From Paenibacillus riograndensis SBR5 (GTDB taxonomy: Bacteria; Bacillota; Bacilli; Paenibacillales; Paenibacillaceae): DNA of 64,000 nucleotides. Below the pieces are notes generated by a model. The model saw nothing but the letters and a program-made list of their open reading frames with translations, was not told the origin of the DNA and did no database searches. The position numbers and the translations under genes were made by a program. Positions 28,338 through 37,172 of this stretch are shown here, piece after piece. Location of the stretch: positions 4,695,187-4,759,186 of the forward strand of contig NZ_LN831776.1 in assembly GCF_000981585.1 (NCBI RefSeq), given 5' to 3'. How positions within the stretch are numbered: position 1 is the stretch's first letter; each line of letters opens with the position of its first letter.

Positions 28338-29432
28338 TTATCTCCTCTTACCATTAAGCTTGTAAACATAAGCGAGTACTTCAGCTACTGCCTGAAAAAG
28401 ATCGGCAGGAACGACATCGCCGATTTCTGTCCTTTGAAATAACGCTCGTGCGAGCGGCTTGTTCTCCATAGTTATAACACCATGCTCCTTAGCCAGTTCA
28501 CGAATACGGAGTGCCACAAAGTCCTGGCCTTTGGCTATAATTTGCGGAGCCTCCATTTGGGACCCGTCATATTTCAAGGCAACTGCAAAATGTGTCGGGT
28601 TAGTGATGATCACATCCGCATTAGGAACCTCCTGCATCATCCGCTGCATAGCCATTCTTCGCTGCCGTTCCCTGATCTTGCCTTTAATGATCGGATCGCC
28701 TTCCATTTTTTTATATTCATCTTTGATATCCTGTTTGGACATTTTCAAGCTCTTCTCATGTTCGTACTTTTGATAAATGTAATCAAAAACAGCCATTATC
28801 AAGAGTACCGCCCCGATTTTGATGCCCAGGTTCATAGTCATCTTAGCTGCAAACCGGTAAGCCCCTTCCGCGCTAACATGAGCCAGGGAAGCGAAGCTTT
28901 CCTTTTCCCCCCAAAGGGTACTGTAGACCAGATAGCCGATTATCAGAAGCTTGAAGATGGATTTTAGGAACTCCACAAAAGAACGCATGGAGAAAATATT
29001 CTTGAAGCCTTTGATCGGATTGATCTTGCTGAATTTTGGAGTCAGCCCTTCAGTGACCATCATAAAACCGACTTCAGCCAAATTCACCACAAGAGCCATC
29101 ACAAACGTAATGATGAACAGCGGAGCCAGGAGAATTAATATCTGTAGACCGTAATGCCGAAACATCTCGGATACATTCTCAGGAGTCACTTGCATCATCA
29201 TCCGGTTCTGAAAGACATCCGTATACAGCTTAACAACCCGTTCTTTTATGAAACCCCCAAACATCATTAAGGTCAGAAGAGCCGATAACAACACAACCGC
29301 ACCGGATAGTTCAGCACTTTTTGCAACTTGGCCCTTTTTACGTGCCTCCTGCCGTTTCTTCGGGGTTGCTTTCTCTGTTTTGTCTCCCCCGAAATGCTGA
29401 AGATTGAGTGCATAACGTTTCGTTTTCGGCAT
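28338..29432 (-). CDS. flhB: Flagellar export switch protein FlhB
   Basis: The 364-residue protein has the N-terminal TEKATPKKRQEARKKGQVAKS pattern, four membrane segments (about 42-60, 95-118, 150-172, 200-220), and the autocleavage site NPTH (residues 278-281), which switches export from hook to filament proteins. It follows fliR by 21 bp. A second FlhB-like gene containing only the C-terminal part lies at 60439-60741. Confidence 0.97.
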   Translation of the reverse strand: MPKTKRYALNLQHFGGDKTEKATPKKRQEARKKGQVAKSAELSGAVVLLSALLTLMMFGGFIKERVVKLYTDVFQNRMMMQVTPENVSEMFRHYGLQILILLAPLFIITFVMALVVNLAEVGFMMVTEGLTPKFSKINPIKGFKNIFSMRSFVEFLKSIFKLLIIGYLVYSTLWGEKESFASLAHVSAEGAYRFAAKMTMNLGIKIGAVLLIMAVFDYIYQKYEHEKSLKMSKQDIKDEYKKMEGDPIIKGKIRERQRRMAMQRMMQEVPNADVIITNPTHFAVALKYDGSQMEAPQIIAKGQDFVALRIRELAKEHGVITMENKPLARALFQRTEIGDVVPADLFQAVAEVLAYVYKLNGKRR

Positions 29433-29453
29433 AACTCTCTCTCCTTAAGTCAC

Positions 29454-30245
29454 CTAAGGACTCTTCCCCATAAGGCCCAGCAGATTGTGCATGGACTCAA
29501 ACATGATGTCGAATAGATTCTGGAACAGCAAGGCCAGACCCGGCATTAATAATAGAAGCAGCGCAAGTCCTACAATGATTTTGAGAGGAACCCCGATGAC
29601 GAACACGTTATACTGCGGAGCCGTTCTTGCCAGAAAGGCCAGACCAATATCCGTAAGAAAAAGTGCGGTAACCAGGGGGGCCGACATCTGAAAAGCCAGC
29701 ATAAATGACTGTGCAAACGAGCGGACCAGAAATTCTGACAGGCTTCCGTCTATCATTTTGATCAATAGATTATTATCTATCGGAACCCATTTATAGCTGT
29801 ACACGATAGCATCCAGTAAATAATGGTGTCCGTTCATGCTCAGGAACAGCAAAGTAGCAATCAAATATTTGAAGTTCCCGATGACAGGAGCTGAGGTGCC
29901 AGTCATTGGATCAATGACGTTGGCAATCCCGAAGCCGATTTGGATATCAATGAAGGAACCGGCTGTCTGTATGGCCATAAACATCAGATAGGCGATAAAA
30001 CCAAGCAGTAAGCCTATTAATGCCTCACGGGCAATCAGCAGAATGTAGGTCAAGTCCTGGGGAACGGCAATCCCCGTCCCTCTTGAGCTGAAAATGACCA
30101 ATGCTACAAAAAAGGAGAGTCCTATCTTGAACGTCGCCGGAATGCTTCTCGTAGAAAAAACAGGAACGACAACAAAAAAAGCGGAAATTCGACAAAAAAT
30201 CAACAAAAAGACGGGAAAATTTTGAAGCCATGTCTCCATATTCAT
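29454..30245 (-). CDS. fliR: Flagellar export gate protein FliR
   Basis: The 263-residue hydrophobic protein has about six membrane segments and typical FliR stretches (FCRISAFFVVVPVFSTRSIP, MFMAIQTAGSFIDIQIGFG). It forms part of the FliPQR pore. The ribosome binding site is poor, so either ATG (30245 or two codons later) could be used; close spacing to the fliQ stop (4 bp) suggests reinitiation. Confidence 0.95.
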   Translation of the reverse strand: MNMETWLQNFPVFLLIFCRISAFFVVVPVFSTRSIPATFKIGLSFFVALVIFSSRGTGIAVPQDLTYILLIAREALIGLLLGFIAYLMFMAIQTAGSFIDIQIGFGIANVIDPMTGTSAPVIGNFKYLIATLLFLSMNGHHYLLDAIVYSYKWVPIDNNLLIKMIDGSLSEFLVRSFAQSFMLAFQMSAPLVTALFLTDIGLAFLARTAPQYNVFVIGVPLKIIVGLALLLLLMPGLALLFQNLFDIMFESMHNLLGLMGKSP

Positions 30246-30249
30246 ACTT

Positions 30250-30519
30250 TTAACCGATGTACATATTGAGGCTGCCCAGAATTTGCCCGGTAAAGTCTAC
30301 CAGTTTGGTAATGATCCATGGTCCAAACAGCAGTAATGCAAGCAGCACAGCTACGATTTTTGGAATAAACGCCAGGGTTTGCTCCTGGATCTGGGTTGTA
30401 GCCTGGAATATGCTGACAATTAGTCCTACCACCAGACCAAGAATCAACATGGGAGCGCTGGTTTCGAGCACTAAATATACGGCTTGACCGGCTAGGCCGA
30501 TAATAAATTCCGTATTCAT
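30250..30519 (-). CDS. fliQ: Flagellar export gate protein FliQ
   Basis: The 89-residue protein has two membrane segments (about 14-38 and 52-74) around the family stretch FQATTQIQEQTLAFIPK. It is part of the FliPQR core of the export gate. GAGGAGG precedes the ATG. It lies 22 bp after fliP. Confidence 0.96.
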   Translation of the reverse strand: MNTEFIIGLAGQAVYLVLETSAPMLILGLVVGLIVSIFQATTQIQEQTLAFIPKIVAVLLALLLFGPWIITKLVDFTGQILGSLNMYIG

Positions 30520-30541
30520 CCCTTATGCCTCCTCTTGAATC

Positions 30542-31309
30542 TCAGGTGTTAAAACTCAGTAGCAGTGATTTAACGACTAAATACCACCCGTCTACCAGTA
30601 CAAAGAGCATTATCTTGAACGGCAATGAGATCATCACCGGTGGCAGCATCATCATCCCCATAGCCATCAGGGTGCTCGCTACCACAATATCAATAATCAG
30701 AAAGGGTATAAAAATCATAAAGCCCATGGTAAAAGCTTTTTTCATCTCTCCGATGGCAAAGGCTGGGACCATCACCGTCAATGGAATGTCACTGTACGTT
30801 GCAGGCTTGACCGAAGCCTTGTTGCCGGTGTAGTTCATAAACAGCAGCAAATCCTTGGTGCTGGTCTGCTTGAACATAAATTCCTTCATGGGATCTGCCG
30901 CCTTGTTCAGCGCCTCAGTCTGAGTAATCGTCCCTTTCATATACGGTTGAAGCGCTGTCTCATTCACTTTTGCCAGTGTCGGAGACATGATAAACAGCGT
31001 CAGGAACAGGGCCAATCCTACAAGCACCTGGTTAGGAGGCATTGATTGTGTTCCGAGCGAGGTTCTCACAAAGCCCAGAACGATAACAATCCGGGTGAAA
31101 CTGGTCATTAGCACAAGAAAGGCCGGAGCCACGCTCAGAACCGTTACAAGCAGCAGAATAGAGATGGAGCTGGTGCCACTGCTTGAACCGTCACCGCTTC
31201 CCCCAACCTTAATATCAATATTAGGGATAGGATCAGCATGTACAGGGTGTATCAGCAAAGCGCTGAATACAACTAGTAGCAGAAGTGAAAAAATCAGTTT
31301 ATTTTTCAT
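30542..31309 (-). CDS. fliP: Flagellar export gate protein FliP
   Basis: The 255-residue protein begins with a cleavable signal peptide (about 1-25, ending VHA), followed by a Gly/Ser-rich stretch and membrane segments with [20 protein letters not shown] and the C-terminal [13 protein letters not shown]. It forms the ring of the export pore with FliQ and FliR. The start overlaps the fliO stop by four bases (ATGA). Confidence 0.97.
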   Translation of the reverse strand: MKNKLIFSLLLLVVFSALLIHPVHADPIPNIDIKVGGSGDGSSSGTSSISILLLVTVLSVAPAFLVLMTSFTRIVIVLGFVRTSLGTQSMPPNQVLVGLALFLTLFIMSPTLAKVNETALQPYMKGTITQTEALNKAADPMKEFMFKQTSTKDLLLFMNYTGNKASVKPATYSDIPLTVMVPAFAIGEMKKAFTMGFMIFIPFLIIDIVVASTLMAMGMMMLPPVMISLPFKIMLFVLVDGWYLVVKSLLLSFNT

Positions 31310-31833
31310 AAATCCCTCGACTCATCCTTAAGCACATCATCCCGGAGCAGCTCTTCCATTTTCTCCTTACGCTCTGGTGCGAGCGCAAGCTTGGATTGCA
31401 AAGTCTCATAGAAAGAGGATGTTTCATTAAGTTCGATTTCCTGCGATGGCACTTCTCCGCGGAATTTGGCTCTAACCTTAGCAATAAACGGCGCAAGAAA
31501 GTTATTTTGTCCTGCAGATTGATCCTCAAATGCCGAAATGATCAGCGCTACCTCAGCCGGATCGGTGATTTTATCCATCATGGATATGTTCTCACCGACC
31601 CCGATCAGATAGAGGCTGCCTCCGAGTTCAATAATCTGTATGGACTTGTTCGGCCCGAGGCCCAAAGCGCCAAGTGTACGGATGGAACGCCCGCTCATCA
31701 AGGTCTGATTGCGGCGTCCCAGAAAACGGATAAGCAGCACTATGAGCACAACAATTACCGCAAGGACAAAAATAACGTTTAATAAATTCAGCAGATTGTT
31801 ACCTGTTCCCAGCGGTTCTACACTGACTGGCAT
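31306..31833 (-). CDS. fliO: Flagellar biosynthesis protein FliO (FliZ-type)
   Basis: The 175-residue protein has one membrane segment (about 16-38) followed by a cytoplasmic FliO domain ([32 protein letters not shown]) and a charged tail. FliO helps assemble the FliP ring. Position between cheY and fliP is as in Bacillus, where it has also been called FliZ. Confidence 0.92.
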   Translation of the reverse strand: MPVSVEPLGTGNNLLNLLNVIFVLAVIVVLIVLLIRFLGRRNQTLMSGRSIRTLGALGLGPNKSIQIIELGGSLYLIGVGENISMMDKITDPAEVALIISAFEDQSAGQNNFLAPFIAKVRAKFRGEVPSQEIELNETSSFYETLQSKLALAPERKEKMEELLRDDVLKDESRDL

Positions 31834-31842
31834 AAATTCTTG

Positions 31843-32208
31843 TTACACACCCAGTGTTTTGTTGATTGCTTCGATAACACGGTCTGCCTGGAAAGGTTTT
31901 ACAATAAAATCCTTGGCACCCGCTTGGATTGCATCAATGACCATAGCCTGCTGACCCATGGCAGAACACATGATGACTTTGGCGTTGGCATCTACTTTTT
32001 TGATTTCTTTTAGGGCGGCAATACCGTCCATTTCAGGCATGGTGATATCCATCGTGATCAGATCCGGACGCAGCTCCTTGAATTTCTCAATAGCCTGTGA
32101 ACCGTCCTGGGCTTCACCCACAACCTCAAATCCGTTTTTGGACAAAATGTCCCGGATCATCATTCTCATAAATGCTGCATCGTCCACGATTAGAATTCGG
32201 TTAGCCAT
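31843..32208 (-). CDS. cheY: Chemotaxis response regulator CheY
   Basis: The 121-residue single-domain receiver has the acidic pair after ILIV (DD near 9-10), the phospho-acceptor Asp near 54 (TMDITMPEMDG), and the conserved Lys in FIVKPF. CheY-P binds FliM and FliY at the switch. It sits between fliY and fliO, away from the cheA block, as in Bacillus. Confidence 0.97.
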   Translation of the reverse strand: MANRILIVDDAAFMRMMIRDILSKNGFEVVGEAQDGSQAIEKFKELRPDLITMDITMPEMDGIAALKEIKKVDANAKVIMCSAMGQQAMVIDAIQAGAKDFIVKPFQADRVIEAINKTLGV

Positions 32209-32235
32209 TTTTACAAAATCCTCCCTAAGTATGCT

Positions 32236-33504
32236 TTATTGTAGTTTTTGAATTCGGTCCCACTGGCTGACGATATCCGTAACGCGAACTCCGAAGTTTT
32301 CGTCGATAACCACGACTTCCCCTTTGGCAATAAGCTTGTTGTTAACCAGAATGTCTACAGGCTCACCGGCCAGCTTGTCCAGCTCGATGATGGAGCCTTG
32401 CGACATTTCCAGAATATCTTTGATCTGCTTCTGGGTCCTTCCTAATTCTACGGTTACTCTCAGTGGTATGTCCATCAATAAATTCAAATTATTTTCGTCA
32501 ATATTTCCGAAGGCACCTGAGCTTAAGTTCGCAAACTGTACCGGCTGCACATTGACATTGCGGTTCGGTGCGGGCTGCTGCGGCGGAGCCTGCTGGTAAG
32601 GCACACCTTGAGGCGGCATTCCATACGGCGGCATCCCATAAGCCGGCATTCCTGCGGGAGGATAATAATATCCGCCTTCGGGCATACCCGGGTATGGCGG
32701 CGGAACCGCTCCAGGCTGCGCTGGGGGAGTCTGCTGCCCCGTGGGCGCCGGAGGAGGTTCATAAGCTGCTGCCGGTTTAGGCGGTGCTTCTGGCGCAGCT
32801 GCGGCCGTCTCCTGTTCCGACTGAACATCGCCCAGAAGCATAGATACCATGTCTTTGGCGAATTGTACCGGAAGCAGCTGCATAATAGTAGAATCAATCA
32901 GCTCCCCAATCCTGAGCCGGAATGAAATCTGGATCAGTGTTTCATCACCCGGAAGACTGCCTACGCCTTCTCCGCTGGACATATTCAGGATATCGATACC
33001 CGGAGGCGAGATATTCACGAAGCGGTTGAAAATGGTCGACATGGATGTGGCCGATGAGCCCATCATTTGGTTCATCGCTTCCTGGACTGCACTGATATGA
33101 ATTTCATTCAAATCTTCGTCCTTAGGTTCACCTTCACCACCAAGCATCAGATCCGCGATGACCTGTGCATCCCTGATTTTGATAACCAGTGAGTTGATGC
33201 CCTGAAAACCATCCACATATTGAACATGCACCGCAACATGGGGTTTTGGAAAGGCTTCCTCGAACTCATCGCGGGTGATGATGGATACCTCAGGAGTAGT
33301 GATGTCTACCTTTTTGCCCAGCAGCGTGGACAGCGCAGTCGCTGCACTCCCGAATGTAATATTTCCGATTTCTCCCAATGCGTCCTGCTCAAAGGGGGTT
33401 AAGAAATCATCCACCGACTTTGTTGAAGGAGCAACTGGTCCTTCCGCAGACTGTCTGAGCAGAGCATCTATTTCTTCTTGGGACAAATAATCTTTACTCG
33501 TCAA
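32236..33504 (-). CDS. fliY: Flagellar switch phosphatase FliY
   Basis: The 422-residue protein has an N-terminal CheY-binding peptide (YLSQEEIDALLRQS), a CheC-type phosphatase core (LGEIGNITFGSAATALSTLL and AVQEAMNQMMGSSATSMS), a Pro/Gly/Tyr/Met-rich linker (about 225-325, with repeats such as YGMPPYGMPPQG), and a C-terminal FliN/SpoA domain that sits in the C-ring. AGGAG nine bases before TTG (33502-33504) supports this start; it overlaps fliM by 11 bases. The linker is longer than the Bacillus form. Confidence 0.95.
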   Translation of the reverse strand: MTSKDYLSQEEIDALLRQSAEGPVAPSTKSVDDFLTPFEQDALGEIGNITFGSAATALSTLLGKKVDITTPEVSIITRDEFEEAFPKPHVAVHVQYVDGFQGINSLVIKIRDAQVIADLMLGGEGEPKDEDLNEIHISAVQEAMNQMMGSSATSMSTIFNRFVNISPPGIDILNMSSGEGVGSLPGDETLIQISFRLRIGELIDSTIMQLLPVQFAKDMVSMLLGDVQSEQETAAAAPEAPPKPAAAYEPPPAPTGQQTPPAQPGAVPPPYPGMPEGGYYYPPAGMPAYGMPPYGMPPQGVPYQQAPPQQPAPNRNVNVQPVQFANLSSGAFGNIDENNLNLLMDIPLRVTVELGRTQKQIKDILEMSQGSIIELDKLAGEPVDILVNNKLIAKGEVVVIDENFGVRVTDIVSQWDRIQKLQ

Positions 33505-34492
33505 AATCTTCAACTCCTTCGCTGACTATCTCGTCTATTTGCACAGCTACACGCTCTTTAATCATCCCAGGACTTCCGATAAATTTCAGCTTGTCCCCCA
33601 CCTTGATTGACAGCCCGGAGTCAACAGTCCTGTTAAGAGAAATGACGTCGCCGACGCTGAGCCCGAGAAATTCAGCAATGGATAAGCTCGATTCGCCCAG
33701 CTCGGCCACAATCGGCAGCTGCGCGCGATGAACTCTAGACCGGATTGCCTCAAGCTCAATCTCATCGCGCACCTTCTTTTCAGAAACAAACCATTGGTGC
33801 ACGGACAGCCTCGACATAATTGGCTCCAGAACAACGTGAGGTATGCACAGATTGATCATCCCGGTCGTGTCGCCTATTTTGGTGCTTAGTGAAATTAGAG
33901 CAATCGTTTCGTTGGGCGATACGATTTGCATGAATTGAGGATTGGTTTCCAACGCCTCCATGCGGGGACTGATATCAAGTACCGTCTTCCAGGCTTCCTG
34001 CAGACTCTCAAAGCATCTGCTGAAAATCCTCTCCATTATTGTTGTTTCAATTTCAGTGAGAGTATTGATTTTGGAAGGTGCCGTTCCAAAGCCTCCTAGC
34101 AGTCTATCCAGCATGGCAAAGGCGATGTTCGGATGCACCTCCATCACCATCCGGCCTTCGAGCGGTTCAGCTTCGAAAATATTCAAGATCGTCATTTTTG
34201 GAATGGAGCGGATAAACTCGTCATAAGGGAGCTGCTCTACTTGAACGACATTGATCTGCACGAAGGTACGCAATTGGGCCGAAAAGTATGTCGTTAGATA
34301 ACGGGCAAAGTTATCATGAATCCGTGTAAGGCTTCGGATATGATCCTTTGAGAAGCGTACGGCCCGTTTGAAATCATAAGAGCGGACTTTCTTCTGGGTT
34401 TCCTCTTTTTTAAGTTCGTCGGCATCCATTTCACCGGATGATAGTGCGGCAAGCAGAGCATCAATTTCGTTTTGTGATAGTACATCAACCAA
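33494..34492 (-). CDS. fliM: Flagellar motor switch protein FliM
   Basis: The 332-residue protein has the N-terminal CheY-P docking peptide VLSQNEIDALLAAL, a CheC-like middle domain (HDNFARYLTTYFSAQLRTFV, FAMLDRLLGGFG), and a C-terminal SpoA domain (VGDVISLNRTVDSG). Two TTG codons, at 34498 and 34492, could start it; the second is nine bases from the G-rich ribosome binding site and gives the 332-residue Bacillus length. It overlaps fliY. Confidence 0.96.
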   Translation of the reverse strand: MVDVLSQNEIDALLAALSSGEMDADELKKEETQKKVRSYDFKRAVRFSKDHIRSLTRIHDNFARYLTTYFSAQLRTFVQINVVQVEQLPYDEFIRSIPKMTILNIFEAEPLEGRMVMEVHPNIAFAMLDRLLGGFGTAPSKINTLTEIETTIMERIFSRCFESLQEAWKTVLDISPRMEALETNPQFMQIVSPNETIALISLSTKIGDTTGMINLCIPHVVLEPIMSRLSVHQWFVSEKKVRDEIELEAIRSRVHRAQLPIVAELGESSLSIAEFLGLSVGDVISLNRTVDSGLSIKVGDKLKFIGSPGMIKERVAVQIDEIVSEGVEDFDE

Positions 34493-34532
34493 TTTCAATC
34501 ACCCCCCTATCAAAGAATTAATCCTCCAGCAG

Positions 34533-35000
34533 CTACATGGAAGCTAAAACAAAATCAGTGAATTCGAGCTGAGTGATCGTGCCCTCAGTCAAATTCTTGT
34601 TGATTATATTCATCAGCTTGCTGCTGAATTGATCTTTGCCGCTTGCCCCGTTCAGATCCTCAGGCTTGGCATCAGCAATCGCCTTGATGATAAGCGGCGT
34701 AATTTTAATAGCTTTTATCTTTTCGAATTCTTCCTTAGACTTCGCTGAATCCAGTTGGAACGCGATGTTTACTTTAAGGATATAATCGGGATCGGCAGTA
34801 TTAGTTTTGATATCAGTGATTTCTGCCGTTAATGCGACGATCTCATCAGCGCTGAGCTTTTTAGTCTCCACGCTCTGAACTGCCGTATTGACGTCATTCG
34901 AATCACTGGGAAAGATCTTATCCATTAGTAAAAAGGCAGCTACAACTATAAGAGTTATTGCTAATAAAATTGTGATGAGCCACGGCAGCATCTTTTTCAT
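34533..35000 (-). CDS. fliL: Flagellar basal-body-associated protein FliL
   Basis: The 155-residue protein has a short cytoplasmic start, one membrane segment (about 5-29), and an extracytoplasmic FliL domain ending LEFTDFVLAS. FliL stabilises stators around the motor. The ATG overlaps the flbD stop by four bases (ATGA). Confidence 0.94.
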   Translation of the reverse strand: MKKMLPWLITILLAITLIVVAAFLLMDKIFPSDSNDVNTAVQSVETKKLSADEIVALTAEITDIKTNTADPDYILKVNIAFQLDSAKSKEEFEKIKAIKITPLIIKAIADAKPEDLNGASGKDQFSSKLMNIINKNLTEGTITQLEFTDFVLASM

Positions 35001-35221
35001 GAAAGCTCCTCCATTGACTGGACTTTAATGGTGGCAGCATATGTGCCAATGTCCCTGTTATAATCACGGATCTTACGGATGACTTCATCGGCCTTTTCCA
35101 GCACGATCAGCCTTTTGCCAGTTACGAGCGTAATGTACGTATCCGGACTTTCTTCTACCATTTCTACCAGTAAAGCATTTAAAAACATGGGTGTACCATT
35201 CAATCTGGTTACCGAAATCAT
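34997..35221 (-). CDS. flbD: Flagellar protein FlbD (SwrD-type)
   Basis: The 74-residue protein starts MISVTRLNGTPMFLNALLVE and contains DTYITLVTGKRLIVLEKADE, typical of FlbD. In Bacillus the homologue SwrD increases flagellar power for swarming. AGGAGG nine bases before the ATG at 35221 rejects a longer frame that would start at 35266. That ribosome binding site follows directly after a strong intrinsic terminator, so expression may need readthrough. Confidence 0.93.
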   Translation of the reverse strand: MISVTRLNGTPMFLNALLVEMVEESPDTYITLVTGKRLIVLEKADEVIRKIRDYNRDIGTYAATIKVQSMEELS

Positions 35222-35236
35222 AACAGGCCTCCTAAC

Positions 35237-35264
35237 AAAAAATAGGGGGAGGAGTTCCTCCCCC
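35237..35264 (-). terminator. Strong intrinsic terminator inside the fla/che operon, upstream of flbD
   Basis: GGGGGAGGA (35245-35253) pairs perfectly with TCCTCCCCC (35256-35264); on the minus strand the stem is followed by TATTTTTTG. This is the best-formed terminator in the fla/che run, and lies between the hook gene and flbD, with the flbD ribosome binding site right after it. It would limit transcription into flbD, fliL, fliM and beyond unless read through or bypassed. Confidence 0.85.
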
Positions 35265-35265
35265 A

Positions 35266-35297
35266 CGACTTCGCAATAACCTTTGCGCCAGAAGACG
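35266..35297 (-). promoter_or_regulatory. Leader hairpin upstream of the intra-operon terminator
   Basis: CGCAA/TTGCG forms an inner stem around a six-base loop, extended by an outer CGTCTT/AAGTCG block with one mismatch. It immediately precedes the terminator at 35237-35264. A TATAAT at 35308-35313 lies just upstream, though no good -35 is seen. The arrangement resembles a small attenuator RNA; no known riboswitch class is recognised. Confidence 0.5.
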
Positions 35298-35342
35298 AAA
35301 CGTTACCATTATACAGCAAGTTTATGATTATGGCCCCAAAAA

Positions 35343-36161
35343 TTAACGCTTGAGGTTGACGACTTCCTGCAGCACTTCATCAGAGGTCGTAATAATGCGG
35401 GAATTGGCCTGGAACCCGCGCTGGGAAACAATCATTTCGGTAAACTCGCCGGTCAGATCCACATTGGACATTTCCAGCTGGCCGGCAACGATGGCTCCCG
35501 TCCCTTCTTCAGTATTGTTGGCTGTTGTTGGATTAAGCGCTCCATCAGCATTGGCGTTCAACGTCATCCGGTACAGGTTGCCGCCGATCTTTTCCAAGCC
35601 CTGCGGATTGCTAACCTTAGCTACCCCGATTTTCGTATCCGAATCGATGGTTCCGTCTTGCAGCGTTTGTAAAACGGAACCGTCAGCGGAGATGGAGAAT
35701 GCGGTAGTGCCTTCATTCAATTGAATAGGTTCACCAGCGGAATTAAGCACATGGAGACCGTCGGAGGTCAGCAGGTTGCGGGCGGAATCCACATGAAAAT
35801 CACCGGCGCGGGTAAGGAATGGCGTTGCCTGCTCGTCAGAGAGCTTCACCAGGAAAAATCCGTCCCCGTCAATCCGCAGGTCCGTCGGATTATTGGTGGT
35901 CATGGCGCTGCCGGCCAAGTGCATGGTGTCAATGGAGCCAATGCTGACTCCAAGCCCAATCTGCTTGGCATTCACGCCGCCCTGACCGCCATCCACAGGA
36001 GCCGTAACCCCGGATACCGTCTGGCTCATAATATCCTTGAACATGACGCGCCCGGATTTGAAGCCAATGGTATTCACGTTCGCAATGTTGTTGCCGATTA
36101 CGTCCAGCTTAGTCTGGAATCCGCGCATACCGGATACCCCTGAGTACATAGATCTTAGCAT
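35343..36161 (-). CDS. flgE: Flagellar hook protein (FlgE/FlgG family)
   Basis: The 272-residue protein starts MLRSMYSGVSGMRGFQTKLD and has the rod/hook N-motif NNIANVNTIGFK, RIDGDGFFLVKL in the middle, and the C-terminal EMIVSQRGFQANSRI. Proteins of this size at this position are often named FlgG, but in Bacillus the gene between flgD and flbD codes the hook (FlgE). Assignment to hook is by position and size. It has an unusually structured leader of about 120 nt. Confidence 0.93.
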   Translation of the reverse strand: MLRSMYSGVSGMRGFQTKLDVIGNNIANVNTIGFKSGRVMFKDIMSQTVSGVTAPVDGGQGGVNAKQIGLGVSIGSIDTMHLAGSAMTTNNPTDLRIDGDGFFLVKLSDEQATPFLTRAGDFHVDSARNLLTSDGLHVLNSAGEPIQLNEGTTAFSISADGSVLQTLQDGTIDSDTKIGVAKVSNPQGLEKIGGNLYRMTLNANADGALNPTTANNTEEGTGAIVAGQLEMSNVDLTGEFTEMIVSQRGFQANSRIITTSDEVLQEVVNLKR

Positions 36162-36184
36162 TATTTGTCTTCCTCCCGGATTAT

Positions 36185-36281
36185 GGAGTTCTTTGACTCC
36201 GAATTTGTCTGAAATGAATTTGAGCTATGGCCGCTTCAGTCGGTCGGCAGCCATTCCGGCTCTCCAGTTAGGACCAGCCGG
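36185..36281 (-). promoter_or_regulatory. Three consecutive stem-loops in the hook gene leader
   Basis: On the minus strand the 120-bp gap before the hook gene has CCGGCT/AGCCGG (36256-36281), ATGGCTGC/GCGGCCAT with one G-U pair (36227-36254), and GGAGT/ACTCC (36185-36200). None is followed by a T-run, so these are not simple terminators. They may control stability or translation of the abundant hook protein. Confidence 0.5.
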
Positions 36282-36665
36282 TCAAGAGATGATTACTGCA
36301 CTATCAATTTGTGTAAACACATTGTCCTTCATGGAATTGCCGTCCATAGCAGTCACTACGGTACGGTTAGCCACACTGACGATCAAAGCCATGTCTTTCA
36401 TTAATATAAGTGATTCCTTGCTGCCTTTGGCTGCCGCCTTATCCACTGCGGACGAGATTTGATCCAATTGCCGGCTTCCAAGCTCTATTCCTCTTTGTTC
36501 CAATCGTTTGGCTGCATGATTGCTGAACTTCAGCATATTCTTTTGCAGCAAGCTCTCAAATGAAACTTCCGGATTTACAGGATTCTTGGAGCCAGCCGGC
36601 CGCTGAAGTGTTGACGGATGTATGCTGGCAGGATACAGCTGGCCTATCGTAAGCCTGTCACTCAT
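36282..36665 (-). CDS. Flagellar operon protein (TIGR02530/DUF3766 type)
   Basis: The 127-residue protein has the family pattern FSNHAAKRLEQRGIELGSRQ and KGSKESLILMKDMALIVSVA, seen only in flagellar operons of Bacillota and related groups. Its role is not established; position between flgD and the hook gene suggests hook assembly. The start overlaps flgD by four bases (ATGA). Confidence 0.9.
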   Translation of the reverse strand: MSDRLTIGQLYPASIHPSTLQRPAGSKNPVNPEVSFESLLQKNMLKFSNHAAKRLEQRGIELGSRQLDQISSAVDKAAAKGSKESLILMKDMALIVSVANRTVVTAMDGNSMKDNVFTQIDSAVIIS

Positions 36666-37147
36666 GATCCCGTCCCGCCCTCCGCAGAACCGGTACTGTC
36701 TTTCGCATCTTCTGCGGGTGCAGCTGCATTCTGAATTTGCGTGACATCGGTCAGCGCAATTTTTTCTTTGCCCACAACTGCGTACTGCACGCCGCTGCTG
36801 ACAACGATAGAATCGACATTCCCCGATTTCGACTCCTTAGTCGTTGCATCCATCCAGGTAATATTCTTGCCGATCAGTCCCGATACCGCGCCAAGCGACT
36901 GATTCATCGCTGTCATTTGTGTTGAAATATTCATTAGTTGTTCTACCGAAGAGAATTGGGCCATCTGGGCGATAAATTCCTTGTCCTCCATCGGCTGCAT
37001 CGGGTCCTGATTCTGCAGCTGGGTGATGAGGATCTTCAGAAACTGGTCCTTGCCGAGTGTTGAGTTTCCGGTAGTTTTCTTGGTGCTGTCCGGAGTTGTG
37101 TAATTCCACTGTTCCGGTGTTGAGACGGGTGGAGTAGTTGATGCCAT
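36662..37147 (-). CDS. flgD: Flagellar hook assembly capping protein FlgD
   Basis: The 161-residue protein has the FlgD N-terminal pattern LGKDQFLKILITQLQNQDPM and FIAQMAQFSSVEQLMNI, then a short domain (GLIGKNITWMDATTKESKSG). It caps the growing hook. It lacks the larger C-terminal domain of enterobacterial FlgD, as in Bacillus. Confidence 0.95.
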   Translation of the reverse strand: MASTTPPVSTPEQWNYTTPDSTKKTTGNSTLGKDQFLKILITQLQNQDPMQPMEDKEFIAQMAQFSSVEQLMNISTQMTAMNQSLGAVSGLIGKNITWMDATTKESKSGNVDSIVVSSGVQYAVVGKEKIALTDVTQIQNAAAPAEDAKDSTGSAEGGTGS

Positions 37148-37172
37148 TTTTGTTCACCTCGCTTGTCGTTTG

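Noticed and set aside
34997..35266. Longer flbD frame starting at 35266
   Set aside because: The extra residues run through the terminator and the AGGAGG that serves the ATG at 35221.
35266..35313. Cyclic-di-GMP riboswitch upstream of flbD
   Set aside because: GCAAAG is present, but the other conserved GEMM parts and the two-helix layout are missing, and the region is too short.
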